This document shows, piece after piece, positions 1 to 5,477 of a stretch of DNA of 7,765 nt (its first letter is position 1; every line of letters begins with the position of its first letter). Below the pieces are notes generated by a model, which had not been told where the DNA came from, made no database searches, and was given only the letters and a program-made list of their open reading frames with translations. The position numbers and the translations under genes were made by a program. Source of the DNA: Firm-13 sp964579245 (GTDB lineage: Bacteria; Bacillota; Clostridia; Saccharofermentanales; Saccharofermentanaceae); contig CAZOFY010000086.1 in NCBI GenBank assembly GCA_964579245.1, positions 1-7,765 on the forward strand, given 5' to 3'.

Positions 1-70
1 TTCTTACCCTTTACCGTTCCACACCTAAACTTTTCACGGAGTTAAGCAAAGAACCGAAAGAATCTCCCCG

Positions 71-100
71 TTGACTGAAAGGCGGTTCGCATGATATGAT
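71..100 (+). promoter_or_regulatory. Promoter of tRNA-Cys
   Basis: A -35 box TTGACT (71-76) and a -10 box TATGAT (95-100) are separated by 18 bp. Each differs from the sigma-70/sigma-A consensus at one position. Transcription would start near 107, about 18 bases before the mature tRNA-Cys. No gene for this promoter other than the tRNA lies before the terminator that follows. Confidence 0.8.
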
Positions 101-124
101 TCTACCCGTTGATTCTCAACAGAC

Positions 125-198
125 GGCGCCATAGCCAAGCGGTAAGGCAGAGGTCTGCAAAACCTTTATCCCCAGTTCAATTCTGGGTGGCGCCTCCA
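125..198 (+). tRNA. tRNA-Cys (anticodon GCA)
   Basis: The acceptor arms GGCGCCA (125-131) and TGGCGCC (188-194) pair fully and are followed by discriminator T195 and an encoded CCA (196-198). The anticodon stem GAGGT/ACCTT encloses the loop CTGCAAA, putting anticodon GCA at 157-159. The T arm contains GTTCAAT between CCCCA- and TGGG-type arms. U73 together with GCA is the identity pattern of tRNA-Cys. The gene lies alone between its own promoter and terminator. Confidence 0.97.
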
Positions 199-206
199 CA
201 TTTGCG

Positions 207-243
207 GACCCGAAGACTTTTAGGAGGCTTCGGGTTCCTTTTT
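207..243 (+). terminator. Rho-independent terminator of tRNA-Cys
   Basis: ACCCGAAG (208-215) pairs perfectly with CTTCGGGT (228-235) around a 12-nt loop, and is followed by TCCTTTTT ending at 243. The stem can be extended with one bulge through GG/CC. It lies 9 bases after the CCA end of the tRNA. The next gene starts 50 bp further on and has no clear promoter of its own, so some read-through into it is possible. Confidence 0.85.
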
Positions 244-293
244 ATCCTTCCCGATCGATAAACAGACGAACAAGCAGCAGGAGGACTTTTGAC

Positions 294-1220
294 ATGGACC
301 CACTTCGCAGAAAACAGGCGGAAATGCTTTTTAGTGAATACAACCGTGAACTGGCCAAGGTTTACGATCAGATCCTTGACGGAGTAACGAGCGAGGCGGA
401 TTTTGCCGCTCCGGACTTCCAGAGCATGCTGCAAAATGAAGTCTTTAATAGCCTCCAGCCGTGGTTCTCGAAAAAGCTGGATGGTCTTTCTGAGGACACG
501 CCGGAGGGCTTTTTTGATTCGCTGATCACACTTGACGACACGATGGAGGTTTTTGCCATCGCCGCTCACATGGTCGACGGAGATCTGCCGGATCTGCTGA
601 TGCTTCGTCTCGGGGCATTCGGAGAGGAAGCTTCGTCGCGATTGTTGGAGCGGGCTTTGGCGGGAGAATGGACCCGGGCCGAGGGCGTCGAGGACGATGC
701 TTTTCGTGACGGGATCCTCGTTAATATGGCGGCCCTTCGCATACTTGGATTATGGAATATCGAGGCGGCCATAGATCCGGTTCTTGCGCGCTTTCTTGCG
801 ATTGATTCGCCGGACGAGCTTGTGGCGGAGAGCGTTAGGGATTTCCTGGTACCGTACGGTGAGTCTGTCGTTCCGCGTCTGATTACTTGCCTTGATGGGG
901 GAAGCGAGGGCGGCCTTGTCGGTCCGTACGAATATTTAGTCATCGGCCTGACGGAGATCGGAAAGGAAAATGCTACCGAGGAGATTTTCCAGTGTCTTCG
1001 ACGCGTGTTCCGCTCGATGGAGCACAAGGTCATCGCATCCGTCTGTCTCGGAGATTATGGGGACGGACGGGCTGTTCCGCTCCTGAAAGGCTATCTTGAC
1101 CGTCATACACATGATGTCGACCGTCAATTCTTCTATGAGACCCTGTCGGCGATTAAGCGTCTTGGCGGTGATATTACAGATGTTACGGATCCGTTCCGTG
1201 ATTTCTCGTCGAAGAAATGA
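294..1220 (+). CDS. HEAT-like helical repeat protein, function unknown
   Basis: This is a 308-residue soluble, acidic, alpha-helical protein with no signal peptide or membrane segment. The start is supported by AGGAGG at 279-284, nine bases before the ATG. The middle and C-terminal parts are built from paired amphipathic helices typical of HEAT/PBS-lyase-like repeats. The clearest unit is around residues 245-270, where KVIASVCLGDYGDGRAVPLL shows the usual pattern of a helix, then a G-D turn, then AVPLL. I recognise no catalytic motif. Such folds usually act as protein-binding scaffolds. That is family knowledge and does not identify a function here. The GH26 gene follows on the same strand after 42 bp with no terminator between, so the two may be cotranscribed. 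No convincing promoter is visible between the tRNA-Cys terminator and this gene. Confidence 0.85.
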   Translation: MDPLRRKQAEMLFSEYNRELAKVYDQILDGVTSEADFAAPDFQSMLQNEVFNSLQPWFSKKLDGLSEDTPEGFFDSLITLDDTMEVFAIAAHMVDGDLPDLLMLRLGAFGEEASSRLLERALAGEWTRAEGVEDDAFRDGILVNMAALRILGLWNIEAAIDPVLARFLAIDSPDELVAESVRDFLVPYGESVVPRLITCLDGGSEGGLVGPYEYLVIGLTEIGKENATEEIFQCLRRVFRSMEHKVIASVCLGDYGDGRAVPLLKGYLDRHTHDVDRQFFYETLSAIKRLGGDITDVTDPFRDFSSKK

Positions 1221-1262
1221 GCAGGTCCGGTCAATGGGAGGCGGCATAAGCCGAACGATGAA

Positions 1263-2465
1263 ATGGATCAAGAAGCGGTTGACAGACTGGAAAGAACGAT
1301 ATTTTCCCATAAAAAGGAACCCTTTATTCCAAGCTGCGCATGTTCCTATGTCGAGTTGTCCCGCAAAACCGCGGATCCGCAGCTGACTCCTGAGGGCAGG
1401 GCTCTTCTGGCACTGCTTCATAGAGCGTCCGAGCAGGACGTTGTTCTTTTCGGGCATCAGAATGCCGGACATATCGGTATCTCTTTGCGCGCGAACGATG
1501 GGACGGATTCGGATGTCAAGCGCATCTGCGGCTCCCATCCCGCAGTCGTGGGCATAGATGCGCTGTCGCTCTTGGGTTTTGAGGGACAGATGCAGCAGAC
1601 GATTGAGGTAACGAAGAACCTCCATCGTGAAAAGGTCATCATCACACTTTCCATGCATTCTCCGAATTTTCTCCTTTGCGACGAGAGCTTTGCGGGCTAT
1701 TCTCCGAATGTGAAGGAACCGCCGGTGATCGACGCGATCCTTCCGGGAGGCGCCTTCAACGCAAAATATCTGCGATACCTTGATCTAATCTGTGACTATG
1801 CAGCTCGTTGTGTTGATGAGAAGGGACGTCCGATCCCGATGATTTTCCGGCCTTTTCATGAGAACAACGGAAACTGGTTCTGGTGGGGCGCGGATTCCTG
1901 CTCACCGGAGGTGTATAAGGAGCTTTTCCGGTATACAGCATGGCATATCAGGGAGCAGCGCGGCATTCACTCGTTCCTGTATGCCTATTCACCGAACGGC
2001 CCGTTCCAGAGCGAGGAAGAATATCTCTCCCGCTACCCCGGCGATGATGAGATCGATGTCATCGGATTTGACTTGTACCATGACCGTCCGACGATCGACG
2101 ACGAATGGATGCTGGTTTTTCGTGATACTTGCCGCATCGCATCTGCGGTCGCAAGAGACCGACATAAGGCGGCGGCTGTGACGGAAGCGGGACTTCGCAT
2201 GCTTGATACCGCTCCGGACGGGAACGTGTATGAAGGACTTTGCCCGCGCGGGAATCCGAGAATTGAATGGTTCTCCGAGTGCCTGGACAATATTCTTGCG
2301 GACCCGCTGGCCGGCCGGGTCGCTTATTTTCTGGTATGGGCGAATTTCTCGAAAAGTCAGTTCTGGGTGCCGTACATGACCGATGATAGGCACGGTCATG
2401 AGATGGTCGACGCCTTCACACGCTTTCTGAACCGGCCGGAGGTCATACTCGCGGATCAGCTGTGA
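1263..2465 (+). CDS. Glycoside hydrolase family 26 (beta-mannanase-type), cytoplasmic
   Basis: This 400-residue protein carries the GH26 (clan GH-A, TIM barrel) signatures in order: VVLFGHQN near residue 60-67; RPFHENNGNWFWWG at 196-209, whose Glu200 should be the acid/base; a core strand IDVIGFDLYH near 264-273; and AAVTEAGLR at 304-312, whose Glu308 should be the nucleophile. FLVWAN near 356-361 is the usual last aromatic strand. The family mostly cleaves beta-1,4-mannan by a retaining mechanism, with some members acting on other beta-glycans; the substrate cannot be read from sequence. There is no signal peptide, so it probably acts on imported oligosaccharides in the cytoplasm. ATG 1263 is the first in-frame start after the stop at 1218, but its ribosome site is poor: the nearest purine-rich GGGAGG is about 20 bases upstream. 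Translation may depend on coupling to the preceding gene. Confidence 0.93.
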   Translation: MDQEAVDRLERTIFSHKKEPFIPSCACSYVELSRKTADPQLTPEGRALLALLHRASEQDVVLFGHQNAGHIGISLRANDGTDSDVKRICGSHPAVVGIDALSLLGFEGQMQQTIEVTKNLHREKVIITLSMHSPNFLLCDESFAGYSPNVKEPPVIDAILPGGAFNAKYLRYLDLICDYAARCVDEKGRPIPMIFRPFHENNGNWFWWGADSCSPEVYKELFRYTAWHIREQRGIHSFLYAYSPNGPFQSEEEYLSRYPGDDEIDVIGFDLYHDRPTIDDEWMLVFRDTCRIASAVARDRHKAAAVTEAGLRMLDTAPDGNVYEGLCPRGNPRIEWFSECLDNILADPLAGRVAYFLVWANFSKSQFWVPYMTDDRHGHEMVDAFTRFLNRPEVILADQL

Positions 2466-2472
2466 ATCCGCG
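2450..2472 (+). other. GC-rich hairpin across the GH26 stop codon
   Basis: CGCGGAT (2450-2456) pairs perfectly with ATCCGCG (2466-2472) around a 9-nt loop that contains the stop codon. No T-tract follows, so it does not qualify as an intrinsic terminator. It may protect the 3' end of the transcript. No other terminator is visible between the GH26 gene and the tRNA-Gly promoter. Confidence 0.35.
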
Positions 2473-2512
2473 TATGACAGAAAAGCGCACGGATGAATAT
2501 GCATAAACATGG

Positions 2513-2541
2513 TTGACAAGATCACGGTGCGTCGATATAAT
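2513..2541 (+). promoter_or_regulatory. Consensus promoter of tRNA-Gly
   Basis: TTGACA (2513-2518) and TATAAT (2536-2541) match the sigma-A consensus at all twelve positions and are separated by the optimal 17 bp. The start site would be near 2548, only about 5 bases before the mature tRNA-Gly. Confidence 0.93.
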
Positions 2542-2552
2542 ACATCGTGCGT

Positions 2553-2627
2553 GCGGGATTAACTCAGTGGTAGAGTGTCACCTTGCCAAGGTGAAAGTCG
2601 CGAGTCCGAATCTCGTATCCCGCTCCA
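2553..2627 (+). tRNA. tRNA-Gly (anticodon GCC)
   Basis: The acceptor arms GCGGGAT (2553-2559) and ATCCCGC (2617-2623) pair fully and are followed by T2624 and an encoded CCA (2625-2627). The anticodon stem TCACC/GGTGA encloses TTGCCAA, giving anticodon GCC at 2585-2587. The D arm reads CTCAGTGGTAGAG and the T loop GTCCGAATC. The gene has its own promoter and terminator. Confidence 0.97.
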
Positions 2628-2634
2628 TAAAGAT

Positions 2635-2667
2635 CCCCGTAGCTGTAAAGTTGCGGGGTTCTTTTTT
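2635..2667 (+). terminator. Rho-independent terminator of tRNA-Gly
   Basis: CCCCGTAGC (2635-2643) pairs with GTTGCGGGG (2650-2658) over nine base pairs, two of them G-U. The loop is 6 nt and the stem is followed by TTC and six T (2662-2667). It lies seven bases after the tRNA CCA end. The repeat element downstream begins at its last bases. Confidence 0.92.
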
Positions 2668-2689
2668 GCTGGCTTAAGCACGTTTCGCG
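2666..2689 (+). repeat. Left-boundary motif of mosaic repeat, copy 1
   Basis: TTGCT followed by GGCTTAAGCACGTTTCGCG (2671-2689) matches 6573-6596 at 22 of 24 positions. In both places the sequence starts at the very end of an intrinsic terminator and leads into the repeat array. A shorter form, GTAAGCCCGTTTCGCGACAA, recurs near 6798-6816 inside the second copy. Confidence 0.75.
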
Positions 2690-2914
2690 CCAATGAGCAA
2701 CAACGAGGTTATTTATCAATGATTACCCACGCAATCATCGCAAACAGACGATCTCGTATGTGCATCAATGAGTGATAAAGCTATTATTTATCAATGATTA
2801 CCCACGCAATCATAGCAAACAGACAATCTCGTATGTGCATCAAGCGTGTGAGGACGAGTATCTTGTCAATAATTACCATACGAAAAGCCTGTTTTCTGCT
2901 TTTTGGTATGTATA
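2690..2914 (+). repeat. 75-bp tandem array of alternating 26/49-nt modules, copy 1
   Basis: Three periods of exactly 75 bp are visible. Short 26-nt modules lie at 2690-2715, 2765-2790 and 2840-2865. Long 49-nt modules lie at 2716-2764, 2791-2839 and 2866-2914. Short modules typically start TCAATGAG and end in TTATTTA or a variant. Long modules start TCAATGATTACC and most end GTATGTGCA. The long modules at 2716 and 2791 differ at only two positions. There is no plausible coding frame through the array. The ends of the long modules are partly complementary, so each could fold as an imperfect hairpin. The same modules recur at 7130-7499. Confidence 0.85.
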
Positions 2915-2929
2915 ACTATGTGATGCCCC
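2866..2929 (+). repeat. Terminal hairpin module of mosaic repeat, copy 1
   Basis: This 64-nt segment closes the array and matches 7436-7499 at 61 of 64 positions, the best-conserved stretch shared by the two copies. It begins as a long array module, then continues through ACTATGTGATGCCCC. CATACGAAAAGC (2877-2888) pairs with GCTTTTT-GTATG (2898-2910) as a 12-bp stem with one G-U pair and one bulged base. All three differences from copy 2 keep this stem. Confidence 0.75.
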
Positions 2930-2940
2930 TGAGTTAATTT

Positions 2941-3176
2941 TCATTGGAGCATATCATTTGCCAGGCCCAGGTAAAAGAATACGACGACCCTTTTAAGGGT
3001 AGCAAGTAATACAAGAGTCCCTTCAAGGGACATGCCAAAGTGGCAATTGCTGTAGCGTTACATCGCACAAGAAGATGCCACCGCAAATCCCCAAGCTGCA
3101 ATTTCTGTTGAGCCTTAATCGATAGTAATAAGCCGGCGCCTTGACACGCTGGCAAGTAACAAGGGCTTATAGCCCC
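2941..3176 (+). repeat. Hairpin cluster of mosaic repeat, copy 1
   Basis: This gene-free segment is a chain of short inverted repeats. ACCCTT/AAGGGT lies at 2987-3000, GTCCCTT/AAGGGAC at 3017-3031, TGCCA/TGGCA at 3033-3045, GCCGGCG/CGCTGGC with one G-U pair at 3132-3153, and GGGCT/AGCCC at 3163-3175. It aligns with 7550-7765 through shared blocks such as AGCAAGTAAT, TTCAAGGGA, CACAAGAAG, GATGCCACC and CGCTGGCAAGTAACA. The first, fourth and fifth blocks keep their order and the fourth hairpin is conserved in both copies. Structured RNA or an element end are both possible. I assign no known family. Confidence 0.6.
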
Positions 3177-3183
3177 AGAGCAA

Positions 3184-3204
3184 ACCACCCGTTTGACGGG
3201 TGGT
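3184..3204 (+). repeat. Perfect 9-bp hairpin ending mosaic repeat, copy 1
   Basis: ACCACCCGT (3184-3192) and ACGGGTGGT (3196-3204) pair perfectly around loop TTG. No T-tract follows. The next bases are CATGATT. It is close to the core of the hairpins in copy 2 (ACCACCCAC and GGGTGGTGGG types). It marks the point after which similarity to the second repeat copy is no longer visible and coding remnants begin. Confidence 0.7.
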
Positions 3205-3227
3205 CATGATTTCTGAGGCACGAAGAA

Positions 3228-3359
3228 ATGTACGACAGAGAACTTTTCGAGCATCAGAGAGACGTCCGCAAGAGGACGTTGACAGCATTTACCAGAACCC
3301 GGCAACGGATCCGGATTTGCTGCCGCGAGACCAAGCTCGCCTCCGAAAGGCATGATTAA
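3228..3359 (+). CDS. Possible small ORF or coding remnant (43 aa), unrecognised
   Basis: An ATG at 3228, with GAGG (3215-3218) nine bases upstream, opens a 43-codon frame to TAA at 3357-3359. The product would be very basic (starting MYDRELFEHQRD, then rich in Arg and Lys). I recognise no family. It overlaps the start of the GNAT remnant in a different frame, so it may be part of the same decayed gene read through a frameshift. It may also be a chance frame. Confidence 0.2.
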   Translation: MYDRELFEHQRDVRKRTLTAFTRTRQRIRICCRETKLASERHD

Positions 3360-3495
3360 GAAGCGTGGCTTCGTTTACGAAGGAATGATTCGCGATTATT
3401 TTTTTCGGCATGGCAGCTTCGAGAGCCGACTGTATTTTTCACTTCTAGAAGAAGCGTATCGTCATAAGAACGTTTCTCATATTGACAAAAATTGA
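3352..3495 (+). pseudogene. GNAT N-acetyltransferase, 3' remnant
   Basis: Translating from 3352 gives 47 residues that match the C-terminal end of RimJ/RimL-type GNAT acetyltransferases: KKRGFVYEGMIRDYFFRHG, then a short SFES-RLYFSLLEEAYR tail. This is the usual last-strands pattern of 'GF..EG.LRDYFFR.G...S.LYSLL..EY'. The acetyl-CoA binding loop and the N-terminal two thirds are missing. The frame upstream of 3352 is open for a while but does not resemble the family, so the gene looks truncated or frameshifted. It ends at TGA 3493-3495. The -35 box of the next operon lies inside its last codons. It is best read as the leftover of a gene interrupted near the repeat element. Confidence 0.65.
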
Positions 3496-3510
3496 TTTGA
3501 GAGGTAGATT
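3482..3510 (+). promoter_or_regulatory. Promoter of the arsR-permease-redox operon
   Basis: A full-consensus -35 TTGACA (3482-3487) is followed after 17 bp by TAGATT (3505-3510), which matches TATAAT at four of six positions. The start site would be near 3517, inside the inverted repeat that starts at 3515. A strong -35 with a weak -10 and an overlapping operator fits a repressed, inducible promoter. Confidence 0.7.
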
Positions 3511-3514
3511 TAAA

Positions 3515-3538
3515 TCATATCAAAATATTTCGATATGA
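3515..3538 (+). promoter_or_regulatory. ArsR-type operator, 12+12 inverted repeat
   Basis: The half sites TCATATCAAAAT (3515-3526) and ATTTCGATATGA (3527-3538) are reverse complements except for one position pair (3522/3531). This 12-2-12-like dyad with an AT-rich centre is typical of ArsR/SmtB-family operators. It lies between the -10 box and the start of the regulator gene, so bound repressor would block initiation or early elongation. Its distal half includes the first in-frame ATG at 3535. Confidence 0.75.
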
Positions 3539-3546
3539 GGTGGCAC

Positions 3547-3837
3547 TTGGAAAACGATTATCAGAACCAGGCAAAGATATTCAAGGCCTTCGCCGACGAG
3601 AATCGACTCAAGATCTTGTCCTTGTTACGCGACGGTGAGAAATGTTGCTGCGTTTTATTGGAGCACCTGGAAATCGGTCAATCCGCTCTTTCCTATCACA
3701 TGCGCATCCTGCTCGAAGCGGGCGTTGTGGAAGGCCGGCAGGAGGGAAAATGGACGCATTACAGCATCCAGGATAAGGGAAGCAGGAAAGCGGTGGAGTT
3801 ATTGTCTGATCTCACGAGAACTAATTCGGGGTCGTGA
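3547..3837 (+). CDS. ArsR/SmtB-family metal-responsive repressor
   Basis: A 96-residue winged-helix regulator. The pattern IFKAFADENRLKILSLL (11-27), then a recognition helix region EIGQSALSYHMRIL (42-55), then a wing EGRQEGKWTHYSI (62-74) is that of ArsR proteins. Cys33-Cys34-Cys35 falls where ArsR has its CxC inducer site, so the outer two cysteines keep CxC; the third cysteine found in classical As(III) sensors a little further on is absent (VLLEH). I chose TTG 3547 because GAGGT (3538-3542) sits five bases before it. The alternative ATG 3535 adds four residues, has no ribosome site and lies inside the operator. It is the first gene of the operon, 57 bp before the permease, and probably represses it until a thiophilic metal or metalloid binds. 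The inducer identity is inference. Confidence 0.92.
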   Translation: MENDYQNQAKIFKAFADENRLKILSLLRDGEKCCCVLLEHLEIGQSALSYHMRILLEAGVVEGRQEGKWTHYSIQDKGSRKAVELLSDLTRTNSGS

Positions 3838-3894
3838 AAATAAACATATAGTGGACAGACCAACAGAACAAAACGAGTGAAAGTGATTATATAA

Positions 3895-4908
3895 ATGGAA
3901 ACGCTAAAACTGATCTGGGACTTCTTTCAAAACGAGATACTCGGCATGAAATGGCTGAACCGATTGTTTGGAAGCCTCTTGTCTTCGCTGGGCCTCGATA
4001 TTGCCAACCCGTTTGTCGCCAGCCTTCAGTTTTTTCTTTATGACGTAATTAAGATTGTTGTCTTGCTTTGCCTGTTGATTTTTATGATCAGCTATATTCA
4101 AAGTTACTTTCCTCCCGAGCGCAGCAAGAAGATTCTGCAGCGATTTCACGGGTTAGGTGCAAATGCGATATCGGCACTTCTTGGGACAGTAACCCCCTTT
4201 TGCTCCTGCTCCTCGATCCCCTTGTTCATGGGCTTTACATCGGCCGGTCTTCCCCTGGGCGTTACCTTCTCGTTTCTGATCTCCTCGCCGATGGTCGACC
4301 TCGGTTCCCTGGTTCTTTTAATGAGTATCTTCGGTGCGAAGGTGGCCGTCATCTATGTTGCCGTGGGACTTGTGGTCGCAATTATCGGCGGAACGATGAT
4401 TGAGAAGCTGCATATGGAAAAGTATGTGGAAGACTTTATTCTGAATGCCGGCAGTGTTGATCTTGCCTCTCCGAATTTGAGTACAAAGGATCGCCTTTCA
4501 TATGCCAAAGAACAGGTGCTGTCGACCTTCAAGAAAGTTTTTCCTTACATATTGGTCGGTGTCGCGATTGGTGCCTTGATCCATAACTGGATTCCGGAAG
4601 AATGGGTAACGGGCATCATAGGAGGCAATAATCCCTTTGGCGTCATATTGGCAACTCTCGTGGGCGTGCCGATGTACGGGGATATTTTTGGTACTATACC
4701 GATTGCGGAGGCCCTGCTCTCAAAGGGAGCACAGCTGGGAGCGATTCTTTCCTTCATGATGGCTGTCACGACACTCTCGTTACCGTCGATGATTATGCTG
4801 AGAAAGGCCATCAAGCCGAAGCTGTTAGCCTTGTTCATTGCCATTTGTACCATCGGAATTATTATCGTCGGATATCTGTTTAATCTTTTACAGCCCTATA
4901 TCATCTAG
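3895..4908 (+). CDS. DUF318/ArsP-type permease with CxC motif
   Basis: A 337-residue integral membrane protein with about eight hydrophobic segments, split by a hydrophilic middle (roughly residues 170-215). The signature TPFCSCSSIPLFMGF (100-114), with Cys103 and Cys105 at the start of a helix, and the matching second-half loop GVPMYGDIFGTIPIAEAL (257-274), are the two inverted halves of the DUF318 (PF03773, YraQ/ArsP) permease fold. ArsP members export trivalent organoarsenicals, and others are linked to copper or zinc. The substrate here is not readable. The ribosome site is weak (AAGTGA about eight bases upstream). The stop codon at 4906-4908 overlaps the ribosome site of the next gene. 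Position in an ArsR-led operon with four thiol-redox genes suggests efflux of a thiol-reactive species. Confidence 0.93.
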   Translation: METLKLIWDFFQNEILGMKWLNRLFGSLLSSLGLDIANPFVASLQFFLYDVIKIVVLLCLLIFMISYIQSYFPPERSKKILQRFHGLGANAISALLGTVTPFCSCSSIPLFMGFTSAGLPLGVTFSFLISSPMVDLGSLVLLMSIFGAKVAVIYVAVGLVVAIIGGTMIEKLHMEKYVEDFILNAGSVDLASPNLSTKDRLSYAKEQVLSTFKKVFPYILVGVAIGALIHNWIPEEWVTGIIGGNNPFGVILATLVGVPMYGDIFGTIPIAEALLSKGAQLGAILSFMMAVTTLSLPSMIMLRKAIKPKLLALFIAICTIGIIIVGYLFNLLQPYII

Positions 4909-4919
4909 GAGGAATCATC

Positions 4920-5477
4920 ATGAAAAGAAATCGAATCATCAGTATTGGCGTCCTTGTTGTCACCATACTTATTGTTGTAGGAATTTATTTTGTCAAAAAT
5001 GCGGATAAGCAACCCGTTGTTCCAAAAGAAGTTCCGCTGGTCACGGACTTTGCGACGGCTGGGACCAAAGCCTCGACCGCCTATGCCTTGCACGCAGAAT
5101 CGATCGATCTATCGGCAATGCAGAAGGAAAATGTGCCGATACTTATCGATTTTGGCAGCAAGACATGCGGGCCGTGTATTGAGATGGCTCCCTATCTGGA
5201 GACCATACATGAGCAAATGCAGGGGAAGGCTATTGTCCGGTATGTTGACGTCGAAAAATATCCTGAAATCACAAACGAGTTCCCGATCATGGTCACACCG
5301 ACACAGGTTCTCATCAACGCGGATGGGAGTCCTTATGTTCCAAGCGAGGAGCTTGGCATCGAATTCGTGCTGTACGACTCGAGGGAAACCGGAGAGCATA
5401 TCTTTACCGTTCATCAGGGTCTATTGACCGTCGAACAGATGCGATTGATACTGGAAGACATGGGAGTCAAAGCATGA
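4920..5477 (+). CDS. Membrane-anchored extracytoplasmic thioredoxin (CGPC)
   Basis: A 185-residue protein. MKRNR is followed by one hydrophobic helix (about 6-25), an anchor with the positive side inside, so the rest faces outward. There is no lipobox. The thioredoxin domain (about 60-183) has FGSKTCGPCIEMAP, with redox pair Cys83-Cys86, and a cis-proline loop VTPTQVL (Pro127). An extra loop after the central strands (about 138-165, including GIEFVLYDSRETGEHIF) is longer than in cytoplasmic thioredoxin. AGGAGG (4907-4912) lies seven bases before the ATG and overlaps the permease stop. The gene overlaps ccdA by four bases, so the two are translationally coupled. It most likely receives electrons from the CcdA-type protein and reduces disulfides at the outer face, perhaps in the permease. 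That target is inference. Confidence 0.93.
   Translation: MKRNRIISIGVLVVTILIVVGIYFVKNADKQPVVPKEVPLVTDFATAGTKASTAYALHAESIDLSAMQKENVPILIDFGSKTCGPCIEMAPYLETIHEQMQGKAIVRYVDVEKYPEITNEFPIMVTPTQVLINADGSPYVPSEELGIEFVLYDSRETGEHIFTVHQGLLTVEQMRLILEDMGVKA

Noticed and set aside
14..47. 5S rRNA-like stretch: CCGTTCC, then ACGG and GTTAAGC in roughly the right order
   Set aside because: The spacing between arms is too long, the bases after GTTAAGC do not continue as 5S rRNA, and the 5' part is outside the window. It may be a decayed fragment or chance, so it is not annotated.
936..1658. 240-codon open frame on the minus strand
   Set aside because: It lies antisense to the end of the HEAT-like gene and the start of the GH26 gene, shows no domain, and is best explained by the codon pattern of the plus-strand genes.
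2600..2627. tRNA-Gly 3' end as an integrase attachment site for an island
   Set aside because: I found no second copy of the tRNA 3' end downstream in the window and no integrase gene. The island's far end could still lie outside the window.
2575..2775. 66-codon open frame starting inside tRNA-Gly
   Set aside because: It begins within the tRNA, crosses its terminator and continues into the tandem array.
2934..3188. 84-codon open frame on the minus strand
   Set aside because: It runs through the hairpin cluster, has no ribosome site or known domain, and its open frame is not kept in the matching region of copy 2.
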